Of a DNA stretch of 64,000 nucleotides, positions 1 through 13,419 are shown piece by piece. The translations under genes and the position numbers were made by a program. Position 1 is the first letter of the stretch. Each line of letters begins with the position of its first letter. The stretch comes from Trichostrongylus colubriformis (taxonomy: Eukaryota > Nematoda > Chromadorea > Rhabditida > Trichostrongylidae). The stretch is from NCBI GenBank assembly GCA_963978905.1, contig OZ022259.1, forward strand, positions 9,610,001-9,674,000, given 5' to 3'. Under the pieces are notes generated by a model. That model was not told where the DNA came from, made no database searches, and worked only from the letters and a program-made list of their open reading frames with translations.

Positions 1-1197
1 TCCTCGGCTTGGAGCCTCTGTTAGTCGTAATATAATATCATTACAAAAAGAAAATATGGTGGAAACAATGACATGGCTTCAATAACGGCAACATCAATAG
101 CGCGACTCGATGAATAGAAAATGAAGCGTTGATGAGGAAAACGCGAAATATGAGCCATCGCGATACGGTAGGCAAGAAGTCGGGTGTTAGCCGATTTCAT
201 TCGTGAACTTTCTTTTCGGGAATGAGATCAAGGGAACAGAGGAGTAACCTATTTTTTCCCTAGCTGTAGTCAAAGTTGAGGTCGAGTTGATCTCAGCGCT
301 TTAACGTGAAGGGAATAACAAGTAGAAATGTAGCTTCCTAGTAGCTTCATTGAAGCTAATACTATGTCACACGCATAGTTTAGTATTCCAGGATTTACAA
401 GTGGTCTTTGGGGTAGATACGACGAGCATGTCTTCGGTGAAGGTCGGGAATACATAACATGCATGGAGCAGTTGTGTAGACGGTGATGTTATTGATGCAA
501 ATGAATCAGTAGGTGCAAATGAACATAGACGTGTCGACGATGACGTTCATCGAGAATCGATCGCCTCGTTCACGATGGATCACCGCTCCTCGCTGCTGCT
601 CCTAGCCACAACAGCCAGCCATTACATGCATGCCTGTCTAGTTGGCTATCAAGAAGAATAGCGATAGGGCTCGAGAAAGTTCGAAAGTTATGGAGAATAC
701 GATTAGACCAATTCCACACGAGCGCGCAAGAGCCTGAACCTTGCAGAAGTCAATGAAACCTTGCGTCCCTTTAATGGCGGATCTGTTCCGAGAGCTCGAA
801 TGCCGGTTTGAATGAGGTGCTACTACGTGCCCAAAGAGGCTTATAAGTGCCTTATACGTCTTGATAGAGATTGCGTTTGATTGAATTCAGTTTCAGTTAA
901 GCTGTAGATTCCTCTCTTTAGAGCTGTCGCTGCAAATGAGGCGGATCGTACATTTTGAACAGCTAATACCATGTTATCAGTTGCTTGGGCAAATAGGGTG
1001 GGGTCATTACAGCCTTATGCTATGCAACTTATGTCAGCAGAACAAAAAATTATTTCAGTGGCAGAACCATAGCGAGATATAACAATGTTCTCCTGAGGGA
1101 CTGAGAACGGTGCATCTCATTGAATCATCTATCGGAGCGTAAAATGAAGGAAAAATATTTCAGTCTTGAAGATTCGAGGGTAGCGTTGAATGCTCTG
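1..1197. other. No gene seen
   Basis: Mixed-composition sequence with only short, unconvincing open frames on either strand. I see no splice-bounded exon, no recognisable protein motif and no clear repeat boundary until the TTAA-ended element that starts at 1198. Confidence 0.6.
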
Positions 1198-1741
1198 TTA
1201 AGACAGCATTAGGGGTAATGTGGTAATGGAGTAATCCCTACAAGGAGTTACTCACATGGTAGTCCTGGGCCTAAGAAGGCTATCTGTGGCGAAGTCCCGG
1301 TGTAAAAGCGCCCCTCCGAGCTGTAGAAACGCCGCAAAACGCCGCAACCGCCCACCTGTCCCGCCTCCTCATAAGTCGATCCCGCCTCCGGATGACGTAA
1401 TCCCCGATTGACTGCGGTGAGAGCGGCCAAGGAGATGCGGCAGGATCGAAGGTTTTGCGGCGCGCTTTCGCAGTTTTAGCTTGAAGCTCACTCTAAAAAA
1501 TAGATGCTGTCGTATTTCCAAACATTCCCTTGTGTTTACTTGGCAACATACCAATGGAAAATTAGATCAGACTACCCGCCACTTGACGGACAGGTCGTCC
1601 GCGTCGGGAATCAACACTGGAAGTGGGTTTTTGGCTAATTTCATCCGTTGTTTCTTCACCGTCCTGTTACTAGGCATCTCGACTTTCACATTCACTACTT
1701 CTTTTACTTTTCATCCGACTTTCCCCTAATGCTGCCTTTAA
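1198..1741 (+). mobile_element. TTAA-ended ~550-bp MITE, copy A
   Basis: About 544 bp. The left end reads TTAAGACAGCATTAGGGG and the right end is the inverted form, GCTGCCTTTAA. The interior matches the elements at 7615-8123 (opposite orientation), 50210-50761 and 58614-59160, including a shared block around 1440-1560 with the phrase GATGCTGTCGTATTTCCAAA. Short open frames inside are not conserved as protein, because stops and indels differ between copies, so it looks non-autonomous. TTAA at both ends fits insertion into TTAA, as piggyBac-type transposases do, but the tip sequence is not the usual piggyBac CCC, so the superfamily is uncertain. Confidence 0.75.
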
Positions 1742-2748
1742 ACCGACAGCCTAACACATACCGAACCGATGCTGTTTTGCTTCCCAGGATTCGTGTACCA
1801 CCATGTGTTGCACTTGGCCACCCAAGGCCGTTCTTTCGGATCATATAAAAACGCCGATTTTTGGGAGGTTAAGCTGTTAGGATACGTCTATGAGTATGAA
1901 GAACAACATAAACTACATGACTCAGCTTTTTACGTCGAACTATAATCCAACTGTATTACATAATAAACTTCACAAATCTCCTTATTCTTTAGGCTTAATC
2001 TTAAACTTTAGCTACGCAGCGAAGATAATAAACTCACCACTATTCCAACATTTGCTTTACTGGTTTTAATTGCCAGTACTTAAATGAGAAACCAAGGCAA
2101 AATAGATAAAGAGCAACATAACAGCAACAGTAGCGGCGTTGGGGTTTTTCTGTTCGAAGATGAATATCGCATTGCGATGCACGGCGCTATCGCGACATGC
2201 AATCGCCAGGAACACATTCCACTGGAAAGTGGAAATTGACCCATCTGATTGAATACAGCTCTACTAGTCGAAGGGTTCCATGGAGAAACAACAGAAACAA
2301 AGCAAACCGCTCGCAATATTCTAGAGGAAACTAGCTTTGTCTCGGATTTAAAAGTCTTTTACAGCAAAGATGGCGGCCTTTATGATGATTGACACCCGTC
2401 AATATCGCTGACGACGTTTCGCATGAAATTAAGGCAAAGAATGCTTCCAAAAAGCTCGTTCAAAACACTAGTGAGTTATTTCATCTAATCAATAAGATGT
2501 GGTGATAGCAGCGGACATATCAAAAGTAAAAGAGATTTTTTTCGGTGTCAATTTTTCATAACCTTTACACGTTGGAGGCAGGGATATAATCAGTTGAACC
2601 CACTATAGGGGAGGATAACTAAACGGTGCAGCTGAGGCTTCATAGTTGAGAGGTTAAAGTTCGATCTTCTGATATCTTTTGTGCATTAAAAAATCACCTT
2701 TTTCATTGAAGCAACCAGTAGCTATAATTATCTGCCCCACCTGAATGA
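1742..2748. other. No gene seen
   Basis: AT-rich to moderate-GC sequence without a recognisable exon or repeat boundary. Confidence 0.55.
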
Positions 2749-3090
2749 CACCGGGAAGGGTAAATTTGGCAGATGTGTAATATAAAGGTAGAGGTGCTCA
2801 CAGTCCCTTCTCTCACTTGCGCCCTTTCCTCTGCGTCACCAACTGGGTAGATTGCAGACTGGCCGAGAGGCTAAAACAGGCGGCCGCGAACGATGTCCCG
2901 CCCTCGCCGGCAACTCGCTCGGCTGATGAACTGCAGAACGACACGCCATGTGACGAGATCGTGATATGGCCCCAAGCCGCGCTTTTTCAATGCAAGTTTC
3001 GCCGCCATCTCCTCTTCTAAAGTGGAAGGACTGTTTTCAAAAACATGACATGCATTCACAGTTCTCACTTTCGCCTTCCCCCTTACGGTG
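2749..3090 (+). mobile_element. CACCGGGAAGGG-ended repeat, copy 1
   Basis: About 342 bp starting CACCGGGAAGGGTAA and ending with an inverted relative (CCCCCTTACGGTG). The interior is alignable by eye with 54210-54547 and 55925-56304: GCAGAT followed by TATAAAGGTAGAGGTGCTCA, later GGCCGAGAGGCTAA, CGGCAACTCGC, GACACGCC and GAGATCGTGATA. No long conserved frame is present, so this is a non-autonomous dispersed element of unknown superfamily. Confidence 0.65.
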
Positions 3091-6000
3091 ACTTCGAAAA
3101 CCACGAAATATTATAAAAGAGTACAGGTAATGTAAGTACAGCAAGAAAGAGGAATGGGTGAACATCTCTATGAAAGTGCTGAGACGGGAATGTGGTGATA
3201 AGAGAACGTAATGGACTGATAAACGTCGCTCAGAGGAGAAGGGTCCCAAGGAGATATGATTTTCTCCATAATCGAAAACATGTAGCAGGTTGGTAGGTAG
3301 TAGTAGGTTTTGACCACAGACTTTATCGCAAAACCAAAAAATGTGACTCGAACCACTCGGGAACAGTTTTGCGTGCAACACCATGTTATGCACGCGGTGC
3401 GTTATACGTTTATTGTTATTAATTGAATGTTTATCAACAATTGAGACTCCAAAATATTTGTTCAAAAAAAAACTCAAAAGACCCCTCAAAAGTTTCAAAA
3501 GTTTTTTTCTTGGAATATTTTTGCAATATTTCGGTGTTTATCACCTTCTTCAGGCCCTGCCAAAGCCGTATGGTGTAGAAAAACCGTTATTAATTGAGAT
3601 TGATGTCAAATATGTGAATGTTTGAAAGAGTGGAAGCAGAGGAGAGGGTCGGAACAACATTTGGATCCAATAGTGAGAGATAAGGGTCACTATGCAAATA
3701 AATTACCAAAATGTGAATTCTTTTCAAGCATCAAGTTTTGAGCTTTCAATGTATAGGTTGCGCTAGCTCTTTAGCCTTAAGTCGCCGAAATAATCGAAGA
3801 AATCAGCTCAAACGATCGATTAGACCGTGCTTTGTTCAGGAATGAACTAGAAGATAGATCAAGAACAATCAAAAAAGCAGGAATTCAACTGCATAGCGTC
3901 CTTTTGGGTCGGAATCACTTAGGAAAACAAAGGAGAATTACGAAAACTGTAAAAGGATATGAGAACTCGAAGATTATGCTAGATGGGCAGAGAAAGTTCT
4001 GCATTCTCCGTATACGTGAGATGTAATGTTGTAAATAAAATACGCGATAAAGGGTGCATGACATTGCGAAGCTATGAGAGTCCTCTTCATTACAGTGTAA
4101 AGTTGATAGAACGCCATCTACACTTTTTGCCATTTTTCATTTCTTTTTTTTTAATTTTATAAATCACCGCTGTAGATTTATTAACCCTCACCCGAGTTTT
4201 TGATGATAAAATAAGAGAGAACTATCCGAATGTCCGAACCTACAGAAGAAATTTTTTTGTTAGCAGCCGAGCTCATGCGAAAGACAGTTGCCAGTGCTGT
4301 AGTTTTTGCCTCATGTATGACGTTGCTGCGTTCTTTTGATTTCCTGATGTTGTGCAGCGTCAGACAGTGCGTTGAATAAGTGAGTGAACAAAAAATAATT
4401 AAATGACAAAAAATGAACAAATATGAGTAAGTAAAAGATATGTAAGTGGATAATTCCTACTATGTATAACGTAAGTAACTAAACAGGTAGATGGATAACT
4501 AATAAATAGGATAACTAATAAAAACAGAGTAGATGACTGAATGAATAAATTGCAGTTAGATAGCTAGACAGAGAACAAGTGAGTAGATAAAAATCGCTGC
4601 GGACGTAATTTAATATTATAAAGGAAATACACAGATGAATGATAGTGTAATGTATCAGACGCCTGAGAGCAGCTGGCCGTATCGATCGGAGCTATGCGAG
4701 TTTGTGAGGTGTGGCGGTCATACGCAGTATGTGACGGGCACATTTTCGAAGTGAGCAAAATGTTACTGCTTTGAAAGCTGTGACTGCTAGTATCACTCTT
4801 ATCGATATTTTATTGTTGATTCATTTGTTTATTCGTTTGTTTTCCATCAATAATCATTTTATGTATATGTAAAGGAATGGGATATTCGGGTAGTAAAAAT
4901 GTTGAATAGCAGAGGTAATGATATTTCAACAAACGTTTCAGTTCACTTCAAACGTCGACATATGAGTTATCTGACTTTTAATTCAAAGTGTTCTACCAGC
5001 GTGTTGTATCGTAGATAGAAGCTGTTCGGTACAACACGAAAAAACTCCTGCGATCAGATTCTTAATAGTTATGGCAGTGTGGCTATTCTACCAGGATCAT
5101 TCCGATTTCGTGATTTTTTTCTTGAGAAAGTTTTGAGCAAAACATGCTATCCTATTCGCACTTCACACAGGTACCTCGTTCAACGAGGTCGGTGGCACGG
5201 TACAGGAAAACAAAAAGCAACCGGAAAACTAAAATTGAATTCCAAAAACCTGAAGCTAAAAGTTAAAAGGGCGATGGGTTAAGTGATGGCGCTGATCAAC
5301 TTCTATGCAAGGTCTCTAGTGCTGAGCCTTTACATATTTGAAGTAGCATTTGAATTCGAATAGGTTTACGGCCCACAGAAGAATTCATTGATAACAATAG
5401 AGGTTTTCGCCCCTCCTTCTGTAAGTATCGATGAATTGTTATAATAATAATATCTAGTAAATATTCACCTATTGAAAATGACTAATCAAGGACTAGCAAA
5501 TCAGAGAAAGTAGTTCAGATTGAGTTTTCCTTTGAAATATGATGAGTACGCGACTTCATCACTGAGATCGCCATGGAGCATTCTTTTGTTCGTTATCTAT
5601 GAGGCCACATGATGTGAAGAACCCCGCTGGGTGACATTCCAGCCATATTTTACCGGAAGGCATCGAAAAACAGCGCTCCCTTTCATACTGAGGGAAAACT
5701 AAGTGAAATCAAAATGTTCAAAAAACAAGTAAATTCACTGACGACGGGAGGGTACACGACAAGATGGTCGTCACATATGTCGCTGACAACTACTTGATCA
5801 CCGTTCAGCTCCTCCTTCCATCGGATGACTTGGAAGGGGTTACGAAAGCTGCGATGGGATGCTGCTGTTTATCATAGCCAAATAGACATTTTATACCGCG
5901 GCTGGTCAAAATTAATAAGTAAATTTGTCATTTCATTAATTAATTTATTCATTGCAAATTTTGTTAAATATACTATATGTTATACATTTATCATATTCAA

Positions 6001-7254
6001 TTGTATAGTAGACCTTCATCAGACAGCTCTGCCTATCGTACCCATTCTGACTAAAATGAAAAAACAACGAAGGATTCGCTACCGACGTATGTACTCCATC
6101 AAAAAGTACCAAACATTTGAATGTCATTTGTAATTGCAGAGGCATTGGGCTACAGAAAGGAATATTCATATGCAGAACACGGGCACTGAGCTATTTTTAT
6201 TCTGCCCATACATTTTAGTCGCTAAATGTGTGGGCAGAATTGTCATGCAATGAATGACAATGTAAGGTGCATTGAGAATAATAACGTCAACTGCCTATTA
6301 CATCAGTGAGCCACAGCATGGACATACAAAACCGCAGAATAAATTTTTCGTTACATCTGCAAAACTGTCCTAATAAACAGAATTTAGTTCAGACGTTAAA
6401 AGTGACAAAATGAGTAAATAAAATTACAGTCGATTTTCCAATGAGAATACGTCACGTGGAAACTGCTAAAAAAATGACAGTTTTATGAAAATAATGACCA
6501 AATGAGTTTTGCTTTTGGACAGAAGATAGAAATAACCCAATGGAAATCGATAGGTAGACAACAGAGAGTTGGCGCCGTCAGCTGTTCGAATGGTTCAGCT
6601 TCTCAGCGTTTTGAAAACCGCAGTTCATCAAGAGAAGCACAGCGGTTCAAAAGTAGTCTGTGCGGCCACTTTAATCAACCATAACATTCAAAACCCGGTC
6701 AAAATCTAGACCCCGTCCTCTTTTCGGAAATGGAACAATAAGATTCTCTCTCATTGCTGCGTATATGCTTTGCAAGGAATGAAAAAAGAAAGAGAAGTGT
6801 AATGGAGATTGGCTCTTGCTCTTCACTCTACTTTTAAATTAATTATAAAACTAAATCAAATTAAAATGCAAATCAATCAAATCATAAAATAAATATACTT
6901 CGAAAAAAATTTTTATTAGCGAATGCTTTTGCGTGCAACTTGAACCAATTACCGTATTCCCCTTTGCAGCCCTTCCATTGGATCGTAAAGACTATAAGCT
7001 CCTGTGTATTGACCTGGGGTAATACATAGGTTCAAAAGGTTTACTCTTCTGTAACTGCGCGAAACCTGGAATATGGGAATTTTAAGCTGCCTGAAATATG
7101 TGAAGTAAGATTCGATCAGGTGTGGTTGCGACAGCGATTGCCGCTTTTAGATCCCCGTATAAAAGACGAGGGGTCACAGCTTATGGAAAAGTTTCATTTC
7201 AGGCACTAAGGCGTCAGTTGTCGCAATTTCGCAATTCTGGTTGAAGACGGTGAA
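3091..7254. other. No gene seen; one hairpin
   Basis: AT-rich stretch of about 4 kb. Only scattered frames shorter than 155 codons with low-complexity composition. A hairpin is listed separately at 6199-6240. No exon with a convincing acceptor/donor pair and protein similarity was found. Confidence 0.5.
6199..6240. repeat. Near-perfect 42-bp hairpin
   Basis: ATTCTGCCCATACATTTTAG and CTAAATGTGTGGGCAGAAT are reverse complements apart from one wobble and one extra T, separated by TCG. It is too short to classify and could be the remnant of a palindromic MITE. Confidence 0.6.
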
Positions 7255-7614
7255 AGGGGTAATGCGGGTGGTAAGGAGTCTCTGAAAAATGTCGTTCACC
7301 TGAAAACTAGAGGTCTAGAAACCTATCTGCGGTGAAATCCCCCACGAAAAAAATCACTCCTAAGCTGTGGCGGAGACGGCCTTTTTAGTTCCAGCCGTCT
7401 TTCTTGGCTCGGTCCTCCTCTTGAGAACGACTTTGCCGAGTAATGACTGAGTTGCAGCGTAATAAGCATTATAGCGGAATGTTACGTATCGTATCGTATC
7501 AAAGCCTATTGATCAAAAAGACGTGGTGCTTTTCGTGCCAGCTTTCGTGATGAAAACGTCCACCGACCAAGGATTGAAATGAACGATGCAACCGAAGTAC
7601 CCCTACCACTACCT
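7255..7614 (+). mobile_element. Repeat related to 15080-15395 and 36823-37204
   Basis: This segment shares ordered blocks with 15080-15395 and, inverted, with 36823-37204: AAACCTATCTGCGGTGAAAT, CTTTCTTGGCTC, AATGACTGAGTTG, GTATCAAAGCC, GACGTGGTG and AACGTCCACCG. The right end reads CCCTACCACTACCTTTAA and runs straight into the TTAA of the next element. The left boundary is approximate. Non-autonomous, no coding capacity seen. Confidence 0.6.
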
Positions 7615-8123
7615 TTAAGGCAGCGTTAGGGGAAAGTCGGACGAAAAGTAAAAGTAGTGAATGTAAAAGTCGAGATGCCTAGTAACAGGACAGTGAAGAA
7701 CAACGGATGGAATTGGCCAAAAACCCGAGAAATAGGACCCCCTTTCCACTGTTAATTCTCGACGCGGACGACCTTACCGTCAGAGGCGGGTAGTCTGATT
7801 TAGTTTTCCATTGGCATGTTGCCAAGTAAACACAAGGGAATGTTTGGAAATACGACAGCATCTATTTTTTGGAGTGAGCTGCAAGCCAAAATTGCGAAAG
7901 CGCGCCGCAAAACCTTCGATCCTGCCGCATCTCCTTGGCCGCTCCACCCGTCATCTGTCAATCGGGAATTACGTCATCCGGAGGCGGGATCGACTTATCA
8001 GGAGGCGGAACGCTTTTCCACCGGGATTTCGCCACAGGTAGCCTTCTTAGGCCCAGGATACCATGTTCATGACTTCTTGTAGGAATTTCTCCATTACCAC
8101 ATTACCTCTAATGCTGTCTTTGA
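7615..8123 (-). mobile_element. TTAA-ended ~550-bp MITE, copy B
   Basis: 509 bp in opposite orientation to copy A. It starts TTAAGGCAGCGTTAGGGG and ends CTCTAATGCTGTCTTTGA. The internal block with ATACGACAGCATCTATTTTT is the reverse complement of copies A and C. It abuts the preceding repeat exactly at the TTAA. Confidence 0.75.
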
Positions 8124-10630
8124 GACGAACCAGAAGTGTTTAGGGACCCTAAGTGGTTGTCCTGTTGAAACTGGGAAAAAATGCAGCATAGTTACTAGGT
8201 AAACCTACATACTAGTTTTCTGCTTTGGCATTAATAGCTAAAGATAGATGTGAAAGGGTCACACGTTCAGGCGAGACATGTTTCGGGGTCTTGCATCGGT
8301 GTTGGTTATATGGCCACGGCTGTATTGACACTCGCGATCGCCGCGTCTGAGGCAACGCATCCGCTGTGCAGAGCCCGCGATTGGTTCTGTGACATGCTTG
8401 CTCACGTCGTCAGACTTGGCGATTTGGTGATTCTGCAATATTGCTGTGTCGCGGCTCCGCACGCGAAGTTACGGCAGTGCAGAATCTCAAGGTCAATTCG
8501 ACTGCAGGAGTGCGATACAGCAAAATCGTAAAATTTCGAAGTCTGGTGGAGGCATCAGCGGTCCTGTTGGTGCACTCGTACCTAATGTAAGCCCACTTCG
8601 CGATCAAAAGGAATGTGCCGCCTGGTATGAACGTAGCCGTGCTGATTTGCTCTTGAATGAACCATGCTACCACATTCCCCCACACATTCGCCCACCTCAT
8701 GCACTTCTGACGCTCCCACCCCATACGTGAAACTTCATAGTATTCATCAGTTCACTTTATTGACATTACTGGTCCCGATTTCAGTGCTCATCCCTCATCC
8801 CTACGACCGTTTGCACCCTGCCTTCTTGATGAAATGGCCCATTGAATAACTAAGTAGAAAAGACAGGAATAGAAAACCAAAAAGCCGTTTGTATGAACTC
8901 GAGAAAGCAGGACCGGTGAGTTTTCAAGAGAGCTCACTGACTGGTGAGAAAAAGCTGTCGGAACTGGCGTGATGACTGAGTCCTAGCGTCTCAAGTATCT
9001 GCCAACACATGAGCATAGCCGGCTTCTCGTACTGTTCACGGCCTATTTATAGTTCAAGAGGATGGTTCGCGAGGAGAAGAGCAACAGGATCAGAAAGACC
9101 AAAACTGTCAAAAAATGAGACACAGCGCAAGCTGAGATTCTTAGAAAGGGAACTTACTCGGCCCAAGGGTCAGTGGCAGTCCCCCATGTGGCACTGAACA
9201 GGCAAATCTCATTTCAAACTTCATTAGGGCAAAAACACCGAACACATCCCAAAGAATTTCGGAAACTAATTCAGCTCAAAAGTTCACCGAGTTTTTTTTT
9301 CTGAACCCTGGAGGCCTCTGTTTTTGAATAATATTATTATGCTGCAATCATACATTATATCTTTATTTTTATTAATGGACTCGTTTGTTGATAGTTATAG
9401 AGCTATTCTCTTTTTAATTTACTCTCATACAAAAATAGTATATGCTGCTGTGTTAAATAATTTTAGTATTGCTTGTATTTTGATACATTCTACTCGTTGT
9501 TTTTACTGAATTTGCGTAAAAACCGTTCCATATTTTTCTGTCATTACTGCTATTTCAACTTACATCACAACACAATTATAATTATGATTCGCTAATTATC
9601 GCTACTGATAATGTGACCACGAGTGGGAGATCCGAAGGTGGAACCGAGAAACCTCCCGAAATCGAAGGGGATGGAACATATTCCCGACCTAGGCATTTCG
9701 ATAGTAAGGTAACATATCTGAACAATCATCGAGAGGATTGCCTCCAAGTTGGTTTTTGATCTGGGGTAAAATATCAAAACTGGCAAAAAAAAATCGACGG
9801 GTTTTATCTATGGTATTCATCCGCACCTAAATGTATACGGAAGCGGGCTGCTTAATGAATGTAACAAGATGGGCAGTATAGGAGAATCGATTTTTATGTT
9901 TTCATATTGGAACATCTTCCTCGTCACAAAATTCATAGCAGTCTCAACAGGAGTCTCTCCCCCATACTGGTTTTTCGGTGACAAATTCCACAGATCATAC
10001 TTTATAACGATGGGACATAGTTACGGCATCCATGCCGCGGTGGATGGTTCTCAGGGGACAGGGGTTTTGCTCTGTCTATTGTTGGTTTTCGAACCGGTTT
10101 CTGGGCTCTAACTGGAACATCTACCTTGATATTACCTTGATATAGGGCAATAGATGATGACATATGGTTACATATATGGCTGCAAGACCCAGTTAAGGAG
10201 AAATAATCGATAGAATCGTCACCGCTTGATTGATGCGAAACCATTCATCATGAGACATCGAGAGAACACATGTGAGAGCGCAATGATTACTGAATCGCAT
10301 GTGGAGGAGCATGTGGAAATGTGCCTCGTGGAGAAAGTATGAAATTGATTGTGTTTTCGACTTCCCAGAACGGTAGGGGGACTGTGACTGGGGTTTAAGG
10401 CACCGTGAGGGTTAGGGAGAAAGTGAGAACTGGGAATATATGTGTGTCCCCTGAAAACGAATTTCCATTTCCAGAAGACGTGATGTGTGGCGAAACCCGC
10501 CCTGAAAACAGCTCGGGGTCTCATCACGATCCCGCACCACTGTAAGTCGTGCCGTTCATCCACTGGGGGAGTTGCCGGCTAGGGCAGAATATACGTATGC
10601 GACCGACTGATTTTGCACCCTCTGCAATGT
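8124..10630. other. No gene seen
   Basis: Contains a GC-richer patch at about 8250-8700 with overlapping open frames on both strands (60-104 codons). None has a recognisable motif, and frames on opposite strands are equally open, which argues for composition rather than coding. The rest is ordinary AT-rich sequence. Confidence 0.5.
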
Positions 10631-10816
10631 GGGTGTGTACCCTCATGTCAGGATTGTCACACCGCGGCATGTCGCAAGCGAAGCAAGGCGCACAAGCTAA
10701 TGGCACCATGTTGTTGGGTCCCGTTCTAAGACCCAACAACCGCGACGCGCATAGCACACACTGCGTCGCACGTCGCTCGTCGTCGTGCGACAATCCTGAC
10801 ATAAGGGTACACACCC
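10631..10816. mobile_element. Mutator-like MITE with exact 9-bp TSD
   Basis: 186 bp bounded by GGGTGTGTACCCTCATGTCA and its inverted counterpart TGACATAAGGGTACACACCC. The 9-mer CTGCAATGT lies directly outside both ends (10622-10630 and 10817-10825). A 9-bp duplication with long inverted repeats is the signature of Mutator-like elements. Internal sequence is GC-rich and self-complementary (GTTGGGTC...GACCCAAC) and has no transposase. Confidence 0.85.
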
Positions 10817-10899
10817 CTGCAATGTACCCCACCGGCTAATGACGCTAAAGGAAAGTGGGAACGGGCTCTCGGGCTCCTATTTCTCAAATTTTTCGCAGT

Positions 10900-10990
10900 T
10901 CAACTTCATTCTATCTCTACTGATACACTGCTGAGCACACCTACTTTCATATTCCACAAGTTGTCGATTATACCCTTGTGGTGTCGCATG
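10900..10990 (-). repeat. Fragment of the CACCGGGAAGGG-ended repeat
   Basis: The reverse complement reads CACAAGGGTATAATCGACAA, then GTGGAATATGAAAGTAG and GTGTGCTCAGCAG. This matches the left third of the elements at 54210 and 55925. The remainder is absent or diverged, so it is a truncated copy. Confidence 0.5.
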
Positions 10991-11014
10991 GAAATTGCAT
11001 TCAAAGACACCAGA

Positions 11015-11027
11015 GGGGGGGGGGGGG
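11015..11027 (+). repeat. Poly-G tract, 13 bp
   Basis: Uninterrupted run of 13 G. A second run of 15 G lies at 38191-38205. Both are potential quadruplex or assembly-slippage sites. Confidence 0.9.
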
Positions 11028-11206
11028 TAAGGAGGAAAAGGAAAACGGGGAAAATGTTCGGCTCAAAATATCCGAGTTCAGAAGGGGTAATCGGAAGGAA
11101 ACCACGGTTGAGAAGTACGACGTTACAGTCTTTCTTCGTGATTTCCCGCGCATCATTGCAAACTGCACACATCACCCGTCCGATTTGCTTGCTATAGGAG
11201 ACGGGG

Positions 11207-11424
11207 TGTGTGCAGATATGACAGTGAATCGCGTGGCCGCCCGCGGCGAGCGGCGCGGCGGGTGTGCCAGTGGCAGGGCATGGCAGCCTTTAAGCGAGGC
11301 AGTGTGGCATGAGTGGAAGCGCAGACGTGACGCAGTCACGCTCAGCCGCCTCCCAAGGGCAATCGATACGGTGAGTCGTACTGGTGGCGCCGCGGAGCGA
11401 TTCGCTGTCTTATCTGCACACATC
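11207..11424. mobile_element. Mutator-like MITE, GC-rich subtype
   Basis: About 218 bp with ends TGTGTGCAGATATGAC and GTCTTATCTGCACACA. The 9-mer GAGACGGGG occurs immediately left (11198-11206) and again at 11425-11433. The subterminal block GCGTGGCCGCCCGCGGCGAG is shared nearly letter for letter with 30546-30800 and, with changes, 38868-39128. No coding capacity. Confidence 0.75.
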
Positions 11425-13419
11425 GAGACGGGGCCACAGGCCAACTCACTTGTCATTTGCTGTCACGTAGAACATATCTCACTCATTCGTGATGACGTGA
11501 AACATGTAAAACCACAAACAACAACAAGAAAGTAAAAAATGAAAGGAAGAATGAGCGAAAAAGAAGAATAGAAAGGTTTTAAGACAGAAAAATTCAGTTT
11601 GAATAAAGCACTTTGAGTATTTTGCGAAACACAACGTTACAAATTACGCTTGGAAGGATGCCAGTCGTGTGTGCAATTGCGGCAATTGCCCAAAGAAGTG
11701 CTCTGTTCACCGTATATAAAAATTGCCTTCTTCCGGTGCCTTTAACAAGCATCGCGTGGAAGCATGGTGTTCTAGTCGATGGTCGATGTCCGCTCAATAA
11801 CGAACAGAGGGCGATACCCATCAAAAAGAGCCTATAACCATTATCGTCTGGAACAGCCTGTGATCGTAGCTATTTATCAGTCTCAGTAACGCTAGACTAT
11901 ACGCTTTTATCCCCAGCTCATAAACCTTTACGACCAATCGGTGCCAGTACATATGTTGCCTGCCGTTTGGTTTATGTCCGCTTTCTTCGATTCATAATGA
12001 TTATGGACCCTGGAACCCTAGAAAAGCTGTCAAAGGTGTTATATTTTGAATTCCTGTATTTGATCAATTTTATTTTCAGTCGTATAAAGTAACTCGACAA
12101 AATCTATCTTCCCTATAACCATTTTTCCTTTTCTTAATTGAGTATTCAAAACATTGGGTTGATATGTAATCATAGAAAATAAATTTTGATATTTTTGATT
12201 TTTGATAACGGCTGTTCATCGCCGCAGCTCGCGCCGCAGCGTAACTTTCGCATAGAAAATAAAGTAAATTCGAAAAATTCATTTTCTAATATTCCTCGAA
12301 AAGGATACAAGTGCTATTTCAAAAAAAAGGAGGATTAAGGGGGCAGAAAAATGTGCCAGTGAAAGGAAGACTGATATGATAATTGAGCCAATCGATAAGA
12401 TCTGGAGAAGCAATAATTTTAGCAACATGCAAATTCTAAACAGCTTGTAATCACGTCAAGAATATACCCTTTACGTAGGGGGCGATCAAAATCCATCTCT
12501 CCTCATCCTAATCGTCTATGAACGTGCTACTCCTTGAGCTTATTGTTCCACTAGAAGCTTATAGCTAGCTGCCTATTTACAAAGACGGTTGTACGTGGTG
12601 CAATTTCGTATAGTTTCCGGGAATTACCAAATGTACCCTTTTCGTTTGGTTGCAGAGGCGGAATCATGTTTGTGGGATCAGGCTTTCTATTTTCTACGGG
12701 TTTTTCATTTGGCGTCTTGTCGGCGCTATCGCAAAGAACTAGTACATGACGATACAAAAATAAGTAAATCATACCTTCAGATATTAAAAAAATATCCGGG
12801 GGTGGGGCGGGGCAAAATAATTGTTACGACAGTATGAAGTCATCAAAGCGACTGCATGCTTCTGTAGGCAGTCACGTTACGTAAATGTCAAATGAATGTC
12901 AAACGCTAAAGAAATCAGAAGAACCAGAAGATCAGTAACGTCATTCTTACCACCATACATATTTATGCCCGACGAACCTGTGAAGAAGGTTAGGAAGGCA
13001 TAGGAGTCGAAAGAGAGTGTGTATGTCGACGGCAACTATGTGGGTTGAAAAGTGACAGCAGGCGGGTGTTTTATAGCACATTTTACGGCTAAGCGAGCTG
13101 GTGTACAGGTTTATGATGGTCCGGTACATCAAGCGGTAATTACTAAGGCAGAATTTTGTCGGAAAATCGACAAAATACGGTAGGAAAAAGTAAAGAGGGA
13201 CCCAACAAACCATATGAATGTCAAACTCAAGGCATTCATAGTGAGAACAAAAGGTGTGAGGGAGGAGTAGGTTTATTGAACATCACTTGTCTGGGTAGGG
13301 TAACCAATCTACCAGTTTGAAACTGCTGAACCCTAATATGAGGGATAACGAGATGATTACGAGTTCGTGCTCTTCTCGGATACGTGATTATTTTTGACTA
13401 TGAAACTTTTGTTTTGCAG

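Noticed and set aside
10978..11535. 185-codon plus-strand open frame
   Set aside because: Begins at a poly-G tract and continues through the MITE at 11207-11424; openness is due to GC-rich inverted repeats.
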